Source of the DNA: an uncultured Pelagibacteraceae bacterium
Lineage (GTDB): Bacteria > Pseudomonadota > Alphaproteobacteria > Pelagibacterales > Pelagibacteraceae
NCBI GenBank assembly: GCA_902593285.1
Contig: CACJHW010000002.1
Span: forward strand, 1 to 64,000
Reading direction: 5' to 3'
DNA: 64,000 bases
Within the stretch, counting starts at the first letter, position 1, and every line of letters starts with the position of its first letter. The translations under genes were made by a program, and so were the position numbers. Positions 11,366 to 25,762 of this stretch are shown here, piece after piece. The notes below the pieces were generated by a model. The model was given only the letters and a program-made list of their open reading frames with translations, was not told the origin of the DNA and made no database searches.

Positions 11366-12766
11366 ATGTCAGAAAAATTTCAAGCTGTAGTTATTGGAGG
11401 TGGACCGGGCGGTTATGTGTGCGCAATCAGACTTGCTCAATTAGGATTAAAAACTGCATGTATAGAGTCTCGAGGGTCTTTGGGAGGTACTTGTTTAAAT
11501 GTTGGTTGCATCCCATCAAAAAGCCTACTTAATCTGTCTGAAGAATTTCATAAAGTAAAAAGTTTAGCAAACAAAGGTATTGAAGTTGGTGAAGTAAAAT
11601 TAAATTTAGACAAAATGATGAAAAGCAAAGATAAAGCTGTAACCGTTCTTACAAAAGGTGTTGAGTTTCTTTTGAAAAAAAACAAAGTTACTTATTTTAA
11701 AGGACACGGAAGTTTTAAATCTAAAAATGAAATTTTAATAAAGGATGATAAAAATAAAGAAACCATCATCCAAACAGAAAAAACAGTTATTGCAACAGGA
11801 TCAGTTTCAGTTTCATTACCAGGAATAGAAATAGATGAGAAAACAATTGTCTCATCAACAGGTGCTTTAAAGTTAGAAAAGGTACCTAAGAAAATGGTTG
11901 TAGTAGGAGGAGGCTATATAGGATTGGAGATGGGATCTGTATGGTCAAGACTTGGAGCAGAGGTGCAAGTTGTTGAATTTTTAGATCATATTACACCTGG
12001 AATGGATAAAGAAATCTCATCAGAATTTATGAAAATATTAAAAAAACAGGGAATGAAATTTAATATGCAAAATAAAGTTGAAACAATTAAAAAAAATGCA
12101 GCTGGTGCAGTGGTTTCAACAGTAGATAAAGACGGTAATAAAAATAATTTTGAGTGTGATGTTGTTTTGATTTCTGTTGGTAGAAAACCTAATACAGATG
12201 GTTTGAACCTAGAGTCTGTAGGAGTAGATCTTGATGAAAGAAATAGAATTAAAACTGATAAAATTTTTAAGACTAACGTTGAAAATATTTATGCAATAGG
12301 CGATGTAATTGTTGGTCCAATGCTTGCACATAAAGCGGAGGACGAAGGTATAGCAGTTGCAGAAAACATAGTTGGTCAATCTGGACATGTAAATTACGAT
12401 ACAATCCCAGGAGTAGTTTATACAACACCAGAAGTAGCATCAATCGGTAAAACTGAGGAACAATTAAAAGAATTAAATAAAAAATATAAAGTAGGGAAAT
12501 TTTCGTTTATGGCTAATTCAAGAGCTAAGGCCATAGATGATGCGGAAGGTTTTGTTAAGATTTTAGCTGATGAGCAAACAGATAAAGTATTAGGTGCACA
12601 TATAATCGGACCTCATGCAGGAGAATTGATTGCAGAGATTGGTGTTGCAATGGAATTTGGAGCAAGTGCAGAAGATATCGCCCGAACTTGTCATGCTCAT
12701 CCAACATTTTCTGAAGCAGTTAAAGAAGCTGCTTTATCAGTAGATAAAAGAGCAATACACTCTTAA
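11366..12766 (+). CDS. lpdA: Dihydrolipoyl dehydrogenase (E3)
   Basis: This flavoprotein reoxidises dihydrolipoamide with NAD+ for the 2-oxoacid dehydrogenase complexes, and possibly for glycine cleavage. The 466 residues start with an FAD-binding GGGPGGY motif. The redox-active pair is Cys43/Cys48 in [14 protein letters not shown] second NAD-binding [10 protein letters not shown] lies near 185, and the C-terminal interface has the catalytic His in HAHPTFSEA. It abuts sucB (TAAATG junction), so it belongs to the same operon. Whether it is the only E3 in the genome cannot be seen here. Confidence 0.98.
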   Translation: MSEKFQAVVIGGGPGGYVCAIRLAQLGLKTACIESRGSLGGTCLNVGCIPSKSLLNLSEEFHKVKSLANKGIEVGEVKLNLDKMMKSKDKAVTVLTKGVEFLLKKNKVTYFKGHGSFKSKNEILIKDDKNKETIIQTEKTVIATGSVSVSLPGIEIDEKTIVSSTGALKLEKVPKKMVVVGGGYIGLEMGSVWSRLGAEVQVVEFLDHITPGMDKEISSEFMKILKKQGMKFNMQNKVETIKKNAAGAVVSTVDKDGNKNNFECDVVLISVGRKPNTDGLNLESVGVDLDERNRIKTDKIFKTNVENIYAIGDVIVGPMLAHKAEDEGIAVAENIVGQSGHVNYDTIPGVVYTTPEVASIGKTEEQLKELNKKYKVGKFSFMANSRAKAIDDAEGFVKILADEQTDKVLGAHIIGPHAGELIAEIGVAMEFGASAEDIARTCHAHPTFSEAVKEAALSVDKRAIHS

Positions 12767-12788
12767 TTTTTTTTCATATTATAAAAAT

Positions 12789-14744
12789 ATGAAATATCCG
12801 ATTCTTGTACCAAATATTTTTAATCATCCATTCACTTATGAAAGTAGTTTAAAACTTAAAGTTGGTGATTATGTAATGGTGCCTTTTGGAAAATCAAAAA
12901 TTACTGGTGTTGTTTGGGACGAATTTGAAAAAAATAATAATAAAAATTTTAAGACTAAAAATATAATCAGGAAATTAGACGTTACTCCGTTAAAAAAAAA
13001 TACAATAAATTTTTTAAATTGGTTTGCAGAATATAATCTTATCCCTAAGGGTATGGCTTTAAAGTTAGTACTTTTAACTAGTAATGCGGTAGAGAACAAA
13101 GAAACTCAACTTTATCAAATATTTGATAGCAAAATTAAACAAAACTTAATCAAGCTATCTAGTGATCAAAATAAATCTCTAAAAAAAATGAACGCTTCAA
13201 ATAAAAAATTTAGAGTTCATGTTTTACAAGGTACGACTGGATCAGGAAAAACTTTAGTTTATTTTGAAGCGTTAAAACCACTGATAGCCAAGGGTTTTCA
13301 AGGATTAATTTTATTACCAGAAATAGGTCTCACCAGTCAGTTTGAACAAAAATTTTTAGAATATTTTGGTTTTAAATCTGCAGTTTGGCATTCAGGTATT
13401 TCAAAAAAAAAGAAAGAATTAATTTGGAGTGGTGTTTCTAACGGTAAAATAAAAATAATTATTGGAGCAAGGTCATCACTATTTTTACCATTTAAAAAAT
13501 TAGGAATGATAATTGTTGATGAAGAACATGATCAATCATTTAAACAAGACGAAGGTATAACCTACAATGCTCGTGATATGGCAATTTCCAGAGCATCTTT
13601 TGAAAATATTCCAATCAATTTGATTACCGCTGTCCCGTCCATAGAAACTTTTGAAAATATTAAAAAAGGGAAATACGAAGTTTCTAGATTAAATGAAAGA
13701 TATCAAAATGCAGCATTACCCAATTATGAAATTATTAATTTGAATAATACAAAACTTGAAAAACAATCATGGTTATCAAATAAAATTATTGAAAAAGTTA
13801 ATTTACATTTGGAAAAAAAAGATCAAGTTTTGTTTTTTTTAAACAGAAGAGGTTTTTCTCCAAATGCTTTATGTAATAAGTGTTTTATAAGTTTTACATG
13901 TCCAAATTGTAGTATCAATTTAGTTTATCATAAAAATAAAAATAACCTATTGTGCCATTATTGCGGATATAAATCTGATCTTAAAAGGAACTGTACAAAA
14001 GAAGGCAATTGTGAATTTATTTTTAGTGGTCCTGGTGTTGAGAGAATTTCAGAAGAAGTAAAAAGAAAATTTCCTGGTAAAAAAATAGAGATCTTTTCAA
14101 GTGATACAATGAATAAAAAAGATTCTAAAGAAAAAATAGATAAAATTATTAATAATGAAACGCATATTTTAGTTGGAACTCAATTAATTTCAAAAGGTTT
14201 TCATTTTCCAAGCTTAAATTGCATTGTAGTTGTTGATATTGATCTTTCATCTCATGGACATGATTTAAGAGGTGCAGAAAAAAATTTACAGCTTTATCAT
14301 CAACTTTCAGGACGTGCAGGAAGAACAGGAAAGCCAGCAACCGTATATTTTCAAACCTACGAAAATAATACTAAGATGATTTCAGAAATTACAAGTAAAA
14401 ATCCAGATATTTTTTTAGAAAGAGAACTGGAGATAAGGAAAAAAAACAAACTACCACCATTTCAAAGATTTATTTCTTTAATATTAACAGGAGACAATGA
14501 AATTAAATTAGAAAAAGAAGCTATTAATTTTAAAAATTTTATTGAAAACAAAATAGAAGGAAAAATATTAGGGCCAGTGGATGCTCCATTGTTTAGATTG
14601 AAGAGAAAATTTAGAATTAGATTTTTGATTAGAGGCTTAAAATCTATGAAACTACAAAGTTCTCTTGCAAAAATTATCCCAAAATATAAATTTTCTTCTG
14701 GAATAAAACTTTCAGTTGATGTTGACCCAATTAACTTTAATTAA
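12789..14744 (+). CDS. priA: Primosomal replication-restart helicase PriA
   Basis: PriA is a superfamily 2 3'-5' DNA helicase that recognises stalled forks and reloads the replisome. The 651-residue protein has an N-terminal DNA-binding domain (1-110). It has a Walker A GTTGSGKT ending near Lys154 and a DEEHD box at about 244-248. A zinc-binding insert with eight cysteines in CNKCFISFTCPNC and CHYCGYKSDL... follows (about 362-400), then helicase motifs GTQLISKGFHFP and HQLSGRAGRTG. The motif usually written TATPS reads TAVPS here. It sits between lpdA and atpH; PriA next to the ATP synthase genes is common in alphaproteobacteria. Confidence 0.96.
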   Translation: MKYPILVPNIFNHPFTYESSLKLKVGDYVMVPFGKSKITGVVWDEFEKNNNKNFKTKNIIRKLDVTPLKKNTINFLNWFAEYNLIPKGMALKLVLLTSNAVENKETQLYQIFDSKIKQNLIKLSSDQNKSLKKMNASNKKFRVHVLQGTTGSGKTLVYFEALKPLIAKGFQGLILLPEIGLTSQFEQKFLEYFGFKSAVWHSGISKKKKELIWSGVSNGKIKIIIGARSSLFLPFKKLGMIIVDEEHDQSFKQDEGITYNARDMAISRASFENIPINLITAVPSIETFENIKKGKYEVSRLNERYQNAALPNYEIINLNNTKLEKQSWLSNKIIEKVNLHLEKKDQVLFFLNRRGFSPNALCNKCFISFTCPNCSINLVYHKNKNNLLCHYCGYKSDLKRNCTKEGNCEFIFSGPGVERISEEVKRKFPGKKIEIFSSDTMNKKDSKEKIDKIINNETHILVGTQLISKGFHFPSLNCIVVVDIDLSSHGHDLRGAEKNLQLYHQLSGRAGRTGKPATVYFQTYENNTKMISEITSKNPDIFLERELEIRKKNKLPPFQRFISLILTGDNEIKLEKEAINFKNFIENKIEGKILGPVDAPLFRLKRKFRIRFLIRGLKSMKLQSSLAKIIPKYKFSSGIKLSVDVDPINFN

Positions 14745-14779
14745 CCGCAAAAAAGAGACCTTTTTTACGAATCCGCTAC

Positions 14780-14808
14780 TTGAAGACATAAGGGTCATAT
14801 GCTATTTA
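14780..14808 (+). promoter_or_regulatory. Possible sigma-70 promoter of the atpHAGDC operon
   Basis: TTGAAG at 14780-14785 and TATTTA at 14803-14808 are spaced by exactly 17 bases, in the 108-base gap between priA and atpH. Initiation would fall near 14815. The atpH ribosome binding site AGAGGA follows at 14841-14846. The -10 match is only moderate and the region is A/T-rich, so this is a tentative assignment. Confidence 0.35.
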
Positions 14809-14852
14809 GGGCGTGATTTTTAAATAATCTTCAACATTATAGAGGAACCAAG

Positions 14853-15410
14853 TTGAGTAAAGACACCGGATTTTCAATAACTTCAGCTGAAAGGTACTCT
14901 CTTGCGCTTTTTGAACTTTCAGAGGAAAACAATCTTTTAAGTCAGATCGAAGATCAGTCTTCATCTATTCTTAATTTAATTGATCAAAGTGAAGATTTTT
15001 CTAATTTGATTAAAAATCCAACTACAAGCCAAGAAGATTTACTGAAAGTAATAAATACAATCTCTGAAAATAATAAATTTGAGTCTTTATTTAAAAATTT
15101 TTTAAGTTTTTTAATCCAAAAAAGACGTTTCTTTTTTATCGAGCGTATCCTTAAAAGTTTTATTGAAATTTGTTCAAGAAAAAGAGGTGAACTTAAGGCA
15201 GAATTAAAATCAGCAAAAGAATTATCTAATGAAGAAATTGCAAAAATTACAGAGGAGTTAACAAAAAATTTTACCTCAAAAATAAAATTAAACTACAAAC
15301 ATGATGAAAGTTTAATAGGAGGTTTGGTAGTACAAGTTGGAAGTATTATGGTCGATACCTCAATTAAAAATAAATTACAACAAATCGAAAATAGAATGAT
15401 AGAGGCATAA
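14853..15410 (+). CDS. atpH: ATP synthase F1 delta subunit
   Basis: The delta subunit links F1 to the peripheral stalk of F0. The 185-residue, mostly helical protein has the family's N-terminal pattern (SAERYSLALFELSEE) and C-terminal conserved segment (DESLIGGLVVQVGSIMVDTSIKNKLQQ). The start is a TTG codon preceded by AGAGGA at a spacing of six bases. No better in-frame ATG exists before the conserved N-terminal residues, so TTG is preferred. It is the first gene of atpHAGDC, the alphaproteobacterial F1 cluster, with F0 genes elsewhere. Confidence 0.95.
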   Translation: MSKDTGFSITSAERYSLALFELSEENNLLSQIEDQSSSILNLIDQSEDFSNLIKNPTTSQEDLLKVINTISENNKFESLFKNFLSFLIQKRRFFFIERILKSFIEICSRKRGELKAELKSAKELSNEEIAKITEELTKNFTSKIKLNYKHDESLIGGLVVQVGSIMVDTSIKNKLQQIENRMIEA

Positions 15411-16946
15411 ATGGAAATAAATCCTTCAGAAGTTACAAAAATATTAAAAGAACAAATTAAAAATTTTGGTGATAAAGCAGAAGTCACAGAAGTTGGTCAA
15501 GTTTTATCAGTTGGAGATGGTATTGCTAGGATTTATGGTTTGGATAATGTTCAAGCTGGTGAAATGGTAGAGTTTGCAGATGGTTCAAAAGGTATGGCTC
15601 TTAACTTAGAAAGTGAAAACGTTGGTGTCGTAATTTTTGGTGATGACAGAAATGTTAAAGAAGGGGATGTAGTAAAAAGAACGGGTAATATTGTTGATAC
15701 TCCAGTTGGAAAAGAATTATTAGGAAGAGTAGTGGATGGGTTAGGAAATCCTATCGATGGAAAAGGACCATTAGATAAAGGAATTAAAAAAAGCAGGGTT
15801 GAAGTAAAAGCTCCTGGTATCATCCCACGTCAGTCAGTTAGCGAACCAATGCAAACTGGTCTTAAATCAATTGATAGTCTAGTACCGATTGGAAGAGGGC
15901 AAAGGGAATTAATTATTGGTGATAGACAAACTGGTAAAACAGCAGTTGCAGTAGATGCAATCATTAATCAAAAAAAAATCAATGAATCTGAAGATGAAAA
16001 ACAAAAACTCTATTGTATATACGTTGCAGTTGGACAAAAAAGATCAACAGTAAGACAAATTCAAAAAACATTAGAAGAAGCTGGAGCTATGGAGTACACA
16101 ACAATCGTTGCTGCTACTGCATCTGACTCTGCTCCTTTACAATTCTTAGCACCATACACAGGTTGTGCTATGGGTGAATATTTTAGAGATAATGGAATGC
16201 ATGCGTTAATAATTTATGATGATTTGTCTAAACAAGCAGTTGCTTATAGACAAATGTCATTGCTATTAAGAAGACCCCCAGGACGTGAGGCTTATCCTGG
16301 AGATGTATTTTATCTTCATAGTAGATTGCTTGAAAGAGCAGCAAAATTAAGTGATGAACATGGTGGAGGGTCACTTACTGCACTTCCAATTATTGAAACA
16401 CAAGGTGGAGACGTATCCGCGTTTATTCCAACTAACGTTATTTCAATTACAGATGGACAAATTTTCCTTGAAACAGAACTATTTAACCAAGGTATAAGAC
16501 CTGCAATTAACGTAGGATTATCAGTATCTAGGGTTGGTTCATCAGCTCAAACTAAAGCGATGAAAAAAGTTTCTGGTTCAATGAAACTAGAGTTAGCACA
16601 ATATAGAGAAATGGCAGCTTTTGCTCAATTTGGATCTGATTTAGATGCATCTACCCAGCAACTTTTGAATAGAGGCTCTAAGTTAACTGAACTTTTAAAA
16701 CAAAAACAATATTCACCCATGACTGTTGCAGAACAAGTTATTTCAGTATTTTGTGGAGTAAAAGGTTATCTGGATGATATTGATTTAAAAGACGTTGCTG
16801 AATTTGAGAGCAAGATTATTGAAAAATGTAAATCAGATAAGCCTGAAATTATCGAGTCAATTTTAACTTCAGGAAAACTTGAGGAAGATAAAGAAAAATT
16901 ACTTGTTGAGGTAATCACTCAATTAAAAGCAAATTTTAAATCTTAA
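15411..16946 (+). CDS. atpA: ATP synthase F1 alpha subunit
   Basis: This is the non-catalytic nucleotide-binding subunit of the F1 hexamer, 511 residues, a standard length. The Walker A motif GDRQTGKT is at about 170-177. The segments [22 protein letters not shown] and the signature [17 protein letters not shown] are strongly conserved. It directly abuts atpH (TAAATG) and precedes atpG by six bases, consistent with coupled translation of the operon. Confidence 0.99.
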   Translation: MEINPSEVTKILKEQIKNFGDKAEVTEVGQVLSVGDGIARIYGLDNVQAGEMVEFADGSKGMALNLESENVGVVIFGDDRNVKEGDVVKRTGNIVDTPVGKELLGRVVDGLGNPIDGKGPLDKGIKKSRVEVKAPGIIPRQSVSEPMQTGLKSIDSLVPIGRGQRELIIGDRQTGKTAVAVDAIINQKKINESEDEKQKLYCIYVAVGQKRSTVRQIQKTLEEAGAMEYTTIVAATASDSAPLQFLAPYTGCAMGEYFRDNGMHALIIYDDLSKQAVAYRQMSLLLRRPPGREAYPGDVFYLHSRLLERAAKLSDEHGGGSLTALPIIETQGGDVSAFIPTNVISITDGQIFLETELFNQGIRPAINVGLSVSRVGSSAQTKAMKKVSGSMKLELAQYREMAAFAQFGSDLDASTQQLLNRGSKLTELLKQKQYSPMTVAEQVISVFCGVKGYLDDIDLKDVAEFESKIIEKCKSDKPEIIESILTSGKLEEDKEKLLVEVITQLKANFKS

Positions 16947-16952
16947 TAATTT

Positions 16953-19245
<2,293 letters not shown>

Positions 19246-19246
<1 letters not shown>

Positions 19247-19638
19247 TGAGCGAAGAGTTTAAAGTTGAAATAGTAAATCCTGAAAAATCTTTTTTAGTAA
19301 AAGATGATGTTTCAGAAGTTGTAGTCCCTGCTTTTGAAGGAGAGATGGGGATATTGAAGGATCATATTTCTATTATTTCCTTTTTGAAACCTGGGATAAT
19401 TAAGATTTTATCAAAATCAGGTGATGAAAATTACTATGTTGAAGATGGGATTGTTGAGTTTAAAAATAACAATCTATCTATTTTAACAAGTACAATTTTT
19501 AATCTTGCTGATATGGATAAATCAAAGCAACAAGATTTACTTAAACAGGCAGAAGAAGAGGCTGATAAAACCGATATTAATGATCAATCTAAATATTTAG
19601 CAGATCAAAAAGTTGAAGTTTTAAAAACTCTAAATTAA
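19246..19638 (+). CDS. atpC: ATP synthase F1 epsilon subunit
   Basis: The epsilon subunit is the small central-stalk and regulatory component of F1. The 130-residue protein shows the N-terminal beta-sandwich pattern, including VVVPAFEGEMGILKDHISIISFLKPGII. A shorter helical C-terminus follows, rich in acidic residues. It starts on the last base of the atpD stop. Its 3' end overlaps the convergent rppH gene by nine bases, so no separate terminator fits between them. Confidence 0.95.
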
Positions 19639-20103
19639 TTTTTTTACTTTTTCTTTAAGTTCTTTGTAAACATGATGTTTAAAATCAACAACAACATCAG
19701 TAATTAAATCTAAGTCAATCCACTTCCAATCTAAAAATTCTGGATTAGATGTATTAATATTTATTTCATTATCATTTCCAATAAATCGCATTAAAAACCA
19801 TTTTTGCTTCTGACCTTTGTACTTACCTTTCCAAATAATACCTAGTAATCTATCAGGTAAATCATAGGTTAATGTACCATCTAATTCTTTTATAAGTTCT
19901 ACACTTTTGATACTTGTTTCTTCCTCTAGTTCTCTAAATGCAGCTTTTAAATTATCCTCTCCTTCATCAACACCACCCTGAGGCATTTGCCAAAAATTTT
20001 TAGGATTATCTATTCTTTTTGCTACGAATACTTTATTTTCTTTATTCAATAACACAATTCCGACCCCACTTCTCAGTGGTAAATCTTTAAAATTTTTATT
20101 CAT
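19630..20103 (-). CDS. rppH: RNA pyrophosphohydrolase, Nudix family
   Basis: RppH removes pyrophosphate from the 5' end of mRNAs and so starts RNase E-dependent decay; in other bacteria related enzymes hydrolyse dinucleoside polyphosphates. The 157-residue protein carries a full Nudix box at about residues 43-63 (GGVDEGEDNLKAAFRELEEE), and the preceding NFWQMPQGG is characteristic of the RppH/NudH group. It is the last gene of the leftward transcript, one base after ctpA, and overlaps atpC tail to tail. Confidence 0.92.
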   Translation of the reverse strand: MNKNFKDLPLRSGVGIVLLNKENKVFVAKRIDNPKNFWQMPQGGVDEGEDNLKAAFRELEEETSIKSVELIKELDGTLTYDLPDRLLGIIWKGKYKGQKQKWFLMRFIGNDNEININTSNPEFLDWKWIDLDLITDVVVDFKHHVYKELKEKVKKLI

Positions 20104-20104
20104 A

Positions 20105-21244
20105 TTATCCGTTAAGTAACTTAATAGCGTAGTTTAATTGATTATCAGTATCAGTTTTTATTCTAAAATCATCACCTTCTTCATTTACTTCAATATCTGG
20201 TCTAACACCTACTTCAGAAATAGATTTTCCAGAGGGAAGATAATATTTTGCGACAGTTAGTCTGATAGCTCCACGATTTTTTAAAGGAATAATTGATTGG
20301 ACAGAACCTTTACCAAAGCTATTTTCACCAACGATGATTGCTCTTTTGTGATCCTTTAAAGCTCCAGCAACAATTTCAGATGCAGATGCTGAACCATAGT
20401 TAATTAAAACCAATAGTGTTTTTCCATCAGTAATATCTCCTTTTTTTGCAAACCATTTTCTATTTTCAGATTTTTTTCTACTTTTTGTTGAAACTATCTC
20501 TCCATTTTCTAGAAAAAAATCTGATATCTTTATTGCTTGAGATAAAAGACCTCCAGGATTATTTCTTAAATCTAAAATAAATGAATTTAAGTTTTTATTT
20601 TTTTTAAGTTTTTTAATTTGTTTTTCTATTTGATCACTACTGTTATCGTTAAATGAAGTAAGCCTGATGTATCCAATATTTTGATCTATAATTTCAGATT
20701 TTACAGATTGAACCTGAATAACTTCTCTTATGATATTAAATGTAAGCGCTTTTCTTTCACCTCTTCGTCTTACTGTTAACTCTATTCCAGAACCTACAGG
20801 TCCTCTCATTAAATCAACAGCTTCACTTAATGATTTTCCTTGAACCTGGACATCATTTATTTTGACTATGTAATCACCAGCTTTTAATCCAGCCCTAGAT
20901 GCAGGTGTATCATCTATTGGTGAAATTACTTTTACCACACCAGCCTCCATGCTAACTTCAATTCCAAGTCCACCAAATTCACCACTGGTTTCTGTTTGCA
21001 TTTCATCAAAAATTTTAGGAGACATGTAGGATGAATAAGGATCTAAGGATTGCAAAAGTCCATTGATAGCAGAGTCCATACTCTCAGATTGATTGAACTC
21101 ATCAACATATTCTTTATTAATTTTTTCTAGAACCTCACCGAAGAGATCAATTTTTTTATAAATATCAATTTCAGCTGAAATAACTGTTTTATTTAAATAA
21201 AAAACGGAAAAAAAAATTAATAATAAAAATTTAATTTTTTTCAT
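20105..21244 (-). CDS. ctpA: C-terminal processing serine protease (S41)
   Basis: This is a periplasmic S41 peptidase that trims C-termini of exported proteins or cell-wall hydrolases. From the ATG at 21244 the protein has 379 residues and a clear signal peptide (MKKIKFLLLIFFSVFYLN...ISA). A PDZ domain follows (GGLGIEVSMEAGVVKVISPIDDTPASRAGLKAGD), then the protease domain with the Ser in GSASASEIVAGALKD and the Lys in GENSFGKGSVQ. I prefer the ATG at 21244 over an upstream in-frame codon: it leaves a proper signal peptide and forms an ATGA overlap with the rsfS stop. Confidence 0.94.
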   Translation of the reverse strand: MKKIKFLLLIFFSVFYLNKTVISAEIDIYKKIDLFGEVLEKINKEYVDEFNQSESMDSAINGLLQSLDPYSSYMSPKIFDEMQTETSGEFGGLGIEVSMEAGVVKVISPIDDTPASRAGLKAGDYIVKINDVQVQGKSLSEAVDLMRGPVGSGIELTVRRRGERKALTFNIIREVIQVQSVKSEIIDQNIGYIRLTSFNDNSSDQIEKQIKKLKKNKNLNSFILDLRNNPGGLLSQAIKISDFFLENGEIVSTKSRKKSENRKWFAKKGDITDGKTLLVLINYGSASASEIVAGALKDHKRAIIVGENSFGKGSVQSIIPLKNRGAIRLTVAKYYLPSGKSISEVGVRPDIEVNEEGDDFRIKTDTDNQLNYAIKLLNG

Positions 21245-21591
21245 ATCATCACTTTTTCTTTTGGAATTAGCTCTGACCAAATTTTTTCTAATTCATAAAA
21301 TTTTCTTTTTTCTGGATGAAAAATATGAACAATCAAATCAATCCCATCAACAAGTTTCCATTCTCCACTTTCTTTACCCTCAATTTTTGAGTCTTTTACA
21401 CCGTTATTTTTAAGTTTTTCTAAAACTTGTTCTGATAATGATTGAATATGTCTAGATGATGTTCCACTTGCTATGATCATGTAATCAGCCATAGAACTTT
21501 TGTCTTTAAGATCAATAGTTACAATGTTTTGAGCTTTATTTAGATCTAGTGTGTTGATTACAATTTCTTTTAAGTCTGAAATTTTGTCCAT
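21241..21591 (-). CDS. rsfS: Ribosomal silencing factor RsfS (Iojap)
   Basis: RsfS binds ribosomal protein L14 and blocks subunit joining during starvation. The 116-residue protein carries the family core ASGTSSRHIQSLSEQVLEKLKNNG and the typical C-terminal DLIVHIFHPEKRKFYELEKIW. It lies between nadD and ctpA, an arrangement common in alphaproteobacteria, and overlaps ctpA by an ATGA junction. Confidence 0.95.
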   Translation of the reverse strand: MDKISDLKEIVINTLDLNKAQNIVTIDLKDKSSMADYMIIASGTSSRHIQSLSEQVLEKLKNNGVKDSKIEGKESGEWKLVDGIDLIVHIFHPEKRKFYELEKIWSELIPKEKVMI

Positions 21592-21608
21592 TAATTGAAT
21601 TTAGATTA

Positions 21609-22130
21609 TCAAATTTTTCTTAATTGAGAAGATGAAATGTTGACTTTATTAAACTCAATAAACTCTAGATTGGTCTTACTAAGTTGCTTAAATGTCTTTG
21701 ATTTTAAAGAATTTTTTTTATACCCATGTCTATCAAAAACTAGGATGTTACATTTTTGTGAAATTAATTTAGATTTATGCCATTTATGAAAATTAATAAG
21801 ATTGTCGGCACCCATTAAAAAATAAATTTCAATGCTTTTATCTTTTTTTAAATGATTGATTAAATTTATAGTTTTATTTGATTTAATAATTTTTTCATAA
21901 AACTTAACCTTAATAAATGAATTTGTACTAATAATTTTTTTACAATATTGAATTCTGTTAGCAACAGATGTCTCGCTCTCTATTTTAAATGGATTTTTTT
22001 TTGTAATTGCCCAAATAACTTTTTTGAGTTTGAATCTTTTTTTTGCTTCCTTAGAAATCGCCAAATGTCCTTTATGAGCAGGATCAAACGATCCACCTAA
22101 TACACCAATTTTTATTTTTGTTTTATTCAA
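21609..22130 (-). CDS. nadD: Nicotinate-nucleotide adenylyltransferase
   Basis: NadD adenylates nicotinate mononucleotide in NAD biosynthesis. The 173-residue protein begins with the nucleotidyltransferase motif GGSFDPAHKGHL at about 10-21, and the ISSSQLRK segment near the C-terminus matches the family's ISST-x-IR motif. It is slightly shorter than many homologues (about 190-215). It lies one base after proA in the leftward operon. Confidence 0.94.
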   Translation of the reverse strand: MNKTKIKIGVLGGSFDPAHKGHLAISKEAKKRFKLKKVIWAITKKNPFKIESETSVANRIQYCKKIISTNSFIKVKFYEKIIKSNKTINLINHLKKDKSIEIYFLMGADNLINFHKWHKSKLISQKCNILVFDRHGYKKNSLKSKTFKQLSKTNLEFIEFNKVNISSSQLRKI

Positions 22131-22131
22131 T

Positions 22132-23382
22132 TTAATTTCTTATTTTACCATTACTAGTGATTTCATATTTATATGAAATCAATTGATTTAAACCTACAGG
22201 ACCTCTTGGCGGTAGCTTATTAGTAGAAATTCCAACTTCTCCACCAAATCCAAATTCACCGCCATCAGCAAATTGAGTTGAGGTATTATGCATTGCAATT
22301 GAGCTTTTAACATTTTTTAGGAAATATTTTGCTGTCTTTTTATTTTTTGTAATGATGGAGTCAGTGTGCATAGTTCCGTATTTGTTAATATGCTTAATTG
22401 CCTCTTCAGAATTTTTAACAACTTTAACAGATACAATTGATGATAAATATTCAGTTGACCAATCTTTTTTTTTTGCAGGATATACTTGACCATTGTAATA
22501 ACCTTTCAAAATCTTATCGCCAATTATTTTACAACCATTATTTTCAAGTTCCTGCAAAATAGGATTACTAAATTTTTTGACTATATTTTTATGAATAAGA
22601 ATAGTTTCAGTCGCACCACAAATACTTGTATTTCTTAATTTAGCGTTATAGACAATTTCTTTAGCCATTTTTAATTCTGCATCTTTATCTATATAAGTAT
22701 GACAAAGCCCCTCTAAGTGCCCAATTATAGGTACTTTGGATAATTCTAAAACTTTTTTAACTAAATTTTTTCCACCACGAGGTATGATGACATCGATATA
22801 TTTTTTCATCTTAGAAAGCATAATATCAACAAGCTTCCTTTGTTTTGAATCAATAAATTGTATAAAGTTTTCATTAACTTTATTTTTTTTAAGTGCTTTT
22901 CTAAACAGCTTAGCTAAAGCTTTATTTGAATTTATGGCCTCAGAGCCTCCTTTCAAAATCACTACATTTCCGGATTTAAAACAAAGACTAGCAACATCTG
23001 AAGTTACATTTGGTCTACTTTCATAAATAACCCCAATAACTCCAATTGGTATTGAAACTCTTTTAATATTCAAACCATTTGGTCTTTTCCATTTTTCTAA
23101 AGTGCTATCTATAGGATCCCTTAATTTAGCTATTTTTAAAATAGAATTTATAATTCCATCTAATTTATCTTCATTTAATTGAAGTCTTTTGATTAAGTTT
23201 TCTTTTAAACCTTTTTTTCTTGCGTAATTAATATCTTTTGAATTTTGATTAATAATGAATTTTTTTTCATTCTTAATTAATTTCGCGTAATCATTTAAGA
23301 CTTTATTTTTTACTTCAGTTGTAACTTTATACTCACTAGCTTTTCGAGCTTTTATTCCAATTAAATTCATATATTTAATCAT
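22132..23382 (-). CDS. proA: Gamma-glutamyl phosphate reductase
   Basis: ProA reduces gamma-glutamyl phosphate to glutamate semialdehyde, the second step of proline synthesis. The 416-residue protein is an aldehyde dehydrogenase-fold enzyme with the catalytic Cys in LRNTSICGATET. It also has conserved IPIGVIGVIYESRPNVTSDVASLCFKSGN and the C-terminal FGFGGEVGISTNKLPPRGPVG segment. The ATG at 23382 abuts the proB stop; an in-frame ATG four codons later is an alternative. Pairing with proB supports the call. Confidence 0.97.
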   Translation of the reverse strand: MIKYMNLIGIKARKASEYKVTTEVKNKVLNDYAKLIKNEKKFIINQNSKDINYARKKGLKENLIKRLQLNEDKLDGIINSILKIAKLRDPIDSTLEKWKRPNGLNIKRVSIPIGVIGVIYESRPNVTSDVASLCFKSGNVVILKGGSEAINSNKALAKLFRKALKKNKVNENFIQFIDSKQRKLVDIMLSKMKKYIDVIIPRGGKNLVKKVLELSKVPIIGHLEGLCHTYIDKDAELKMAKEIVYNAKLRNTSICGATETILIHKNIVKKFSNPILQELENNGCKIIGDKILKGYYNGQVYPAKKKDWSTEYLSSIVSVKVVKNSEEAIKHINKYGTMHTDSIITKNKKTAKYFLKNVKSSIAMHNTSTQFADGGEFGFGGEVGISTNKLPPRGPVGLNQLISYKYEITSNGKIRN

Positions 23383-25477
<2,095 letters not shown>

Positions 25478-25493
25478 TTAATTGGTTGTACTA

Positions 25494-25748
25494 TTAATTG
25501 GGCTTTACAGAAACGAAAGTTCTATCTGATTTAGATTTTTTGAAAACAACTTTCCCCTTAACAACTGAAAATATTGAATGATCTTTACCCATTCCAACAT
25601 TTTCACCTGGAAAAATCTTAGTTCCTCTTTGTCTAACAATTATATTTCCAGGAATTACTGTTTCACCACCATACTTTTTTACACCAAGTCTTCTACCGGC
25701 ACTATCTCGTCCGTTTCGCGATGATCCACCTGCTTTTTTTGTTGCCAT
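25494..25748 (-). CDS. rpmA: 50S ribosomal protein L27
   Basis: L27 is a small basic protein near the peptidyl-transferase centre. The 84-residue protein begins [20 protein letters not shown], the highly conserved N-terminal extension, followed by the [21 protein letters not shown] core. It lies 14 bases downstream of rplU, the universal bacterial arrangement. Confidence 0.98.
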   Translation of the reverse strand: MATKKAGGSSRNGRDSAGRRLGVKKYGGETVIPGNIIVRQRGTKIFPGENVGMGKDHSIFSVVKGKVVFKKSKSDRTFVSVKPN

Positions 25749-25762
25749 AAATTACCTAATAA

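Noticed and set aside
14749-14766. Terminator-like AAAAAAG-AGAC-CTTTTTT after priA
   Set aside because: Seven pairs with only one G-C and a four-base loop is too weak to call an intrinsic terminator.
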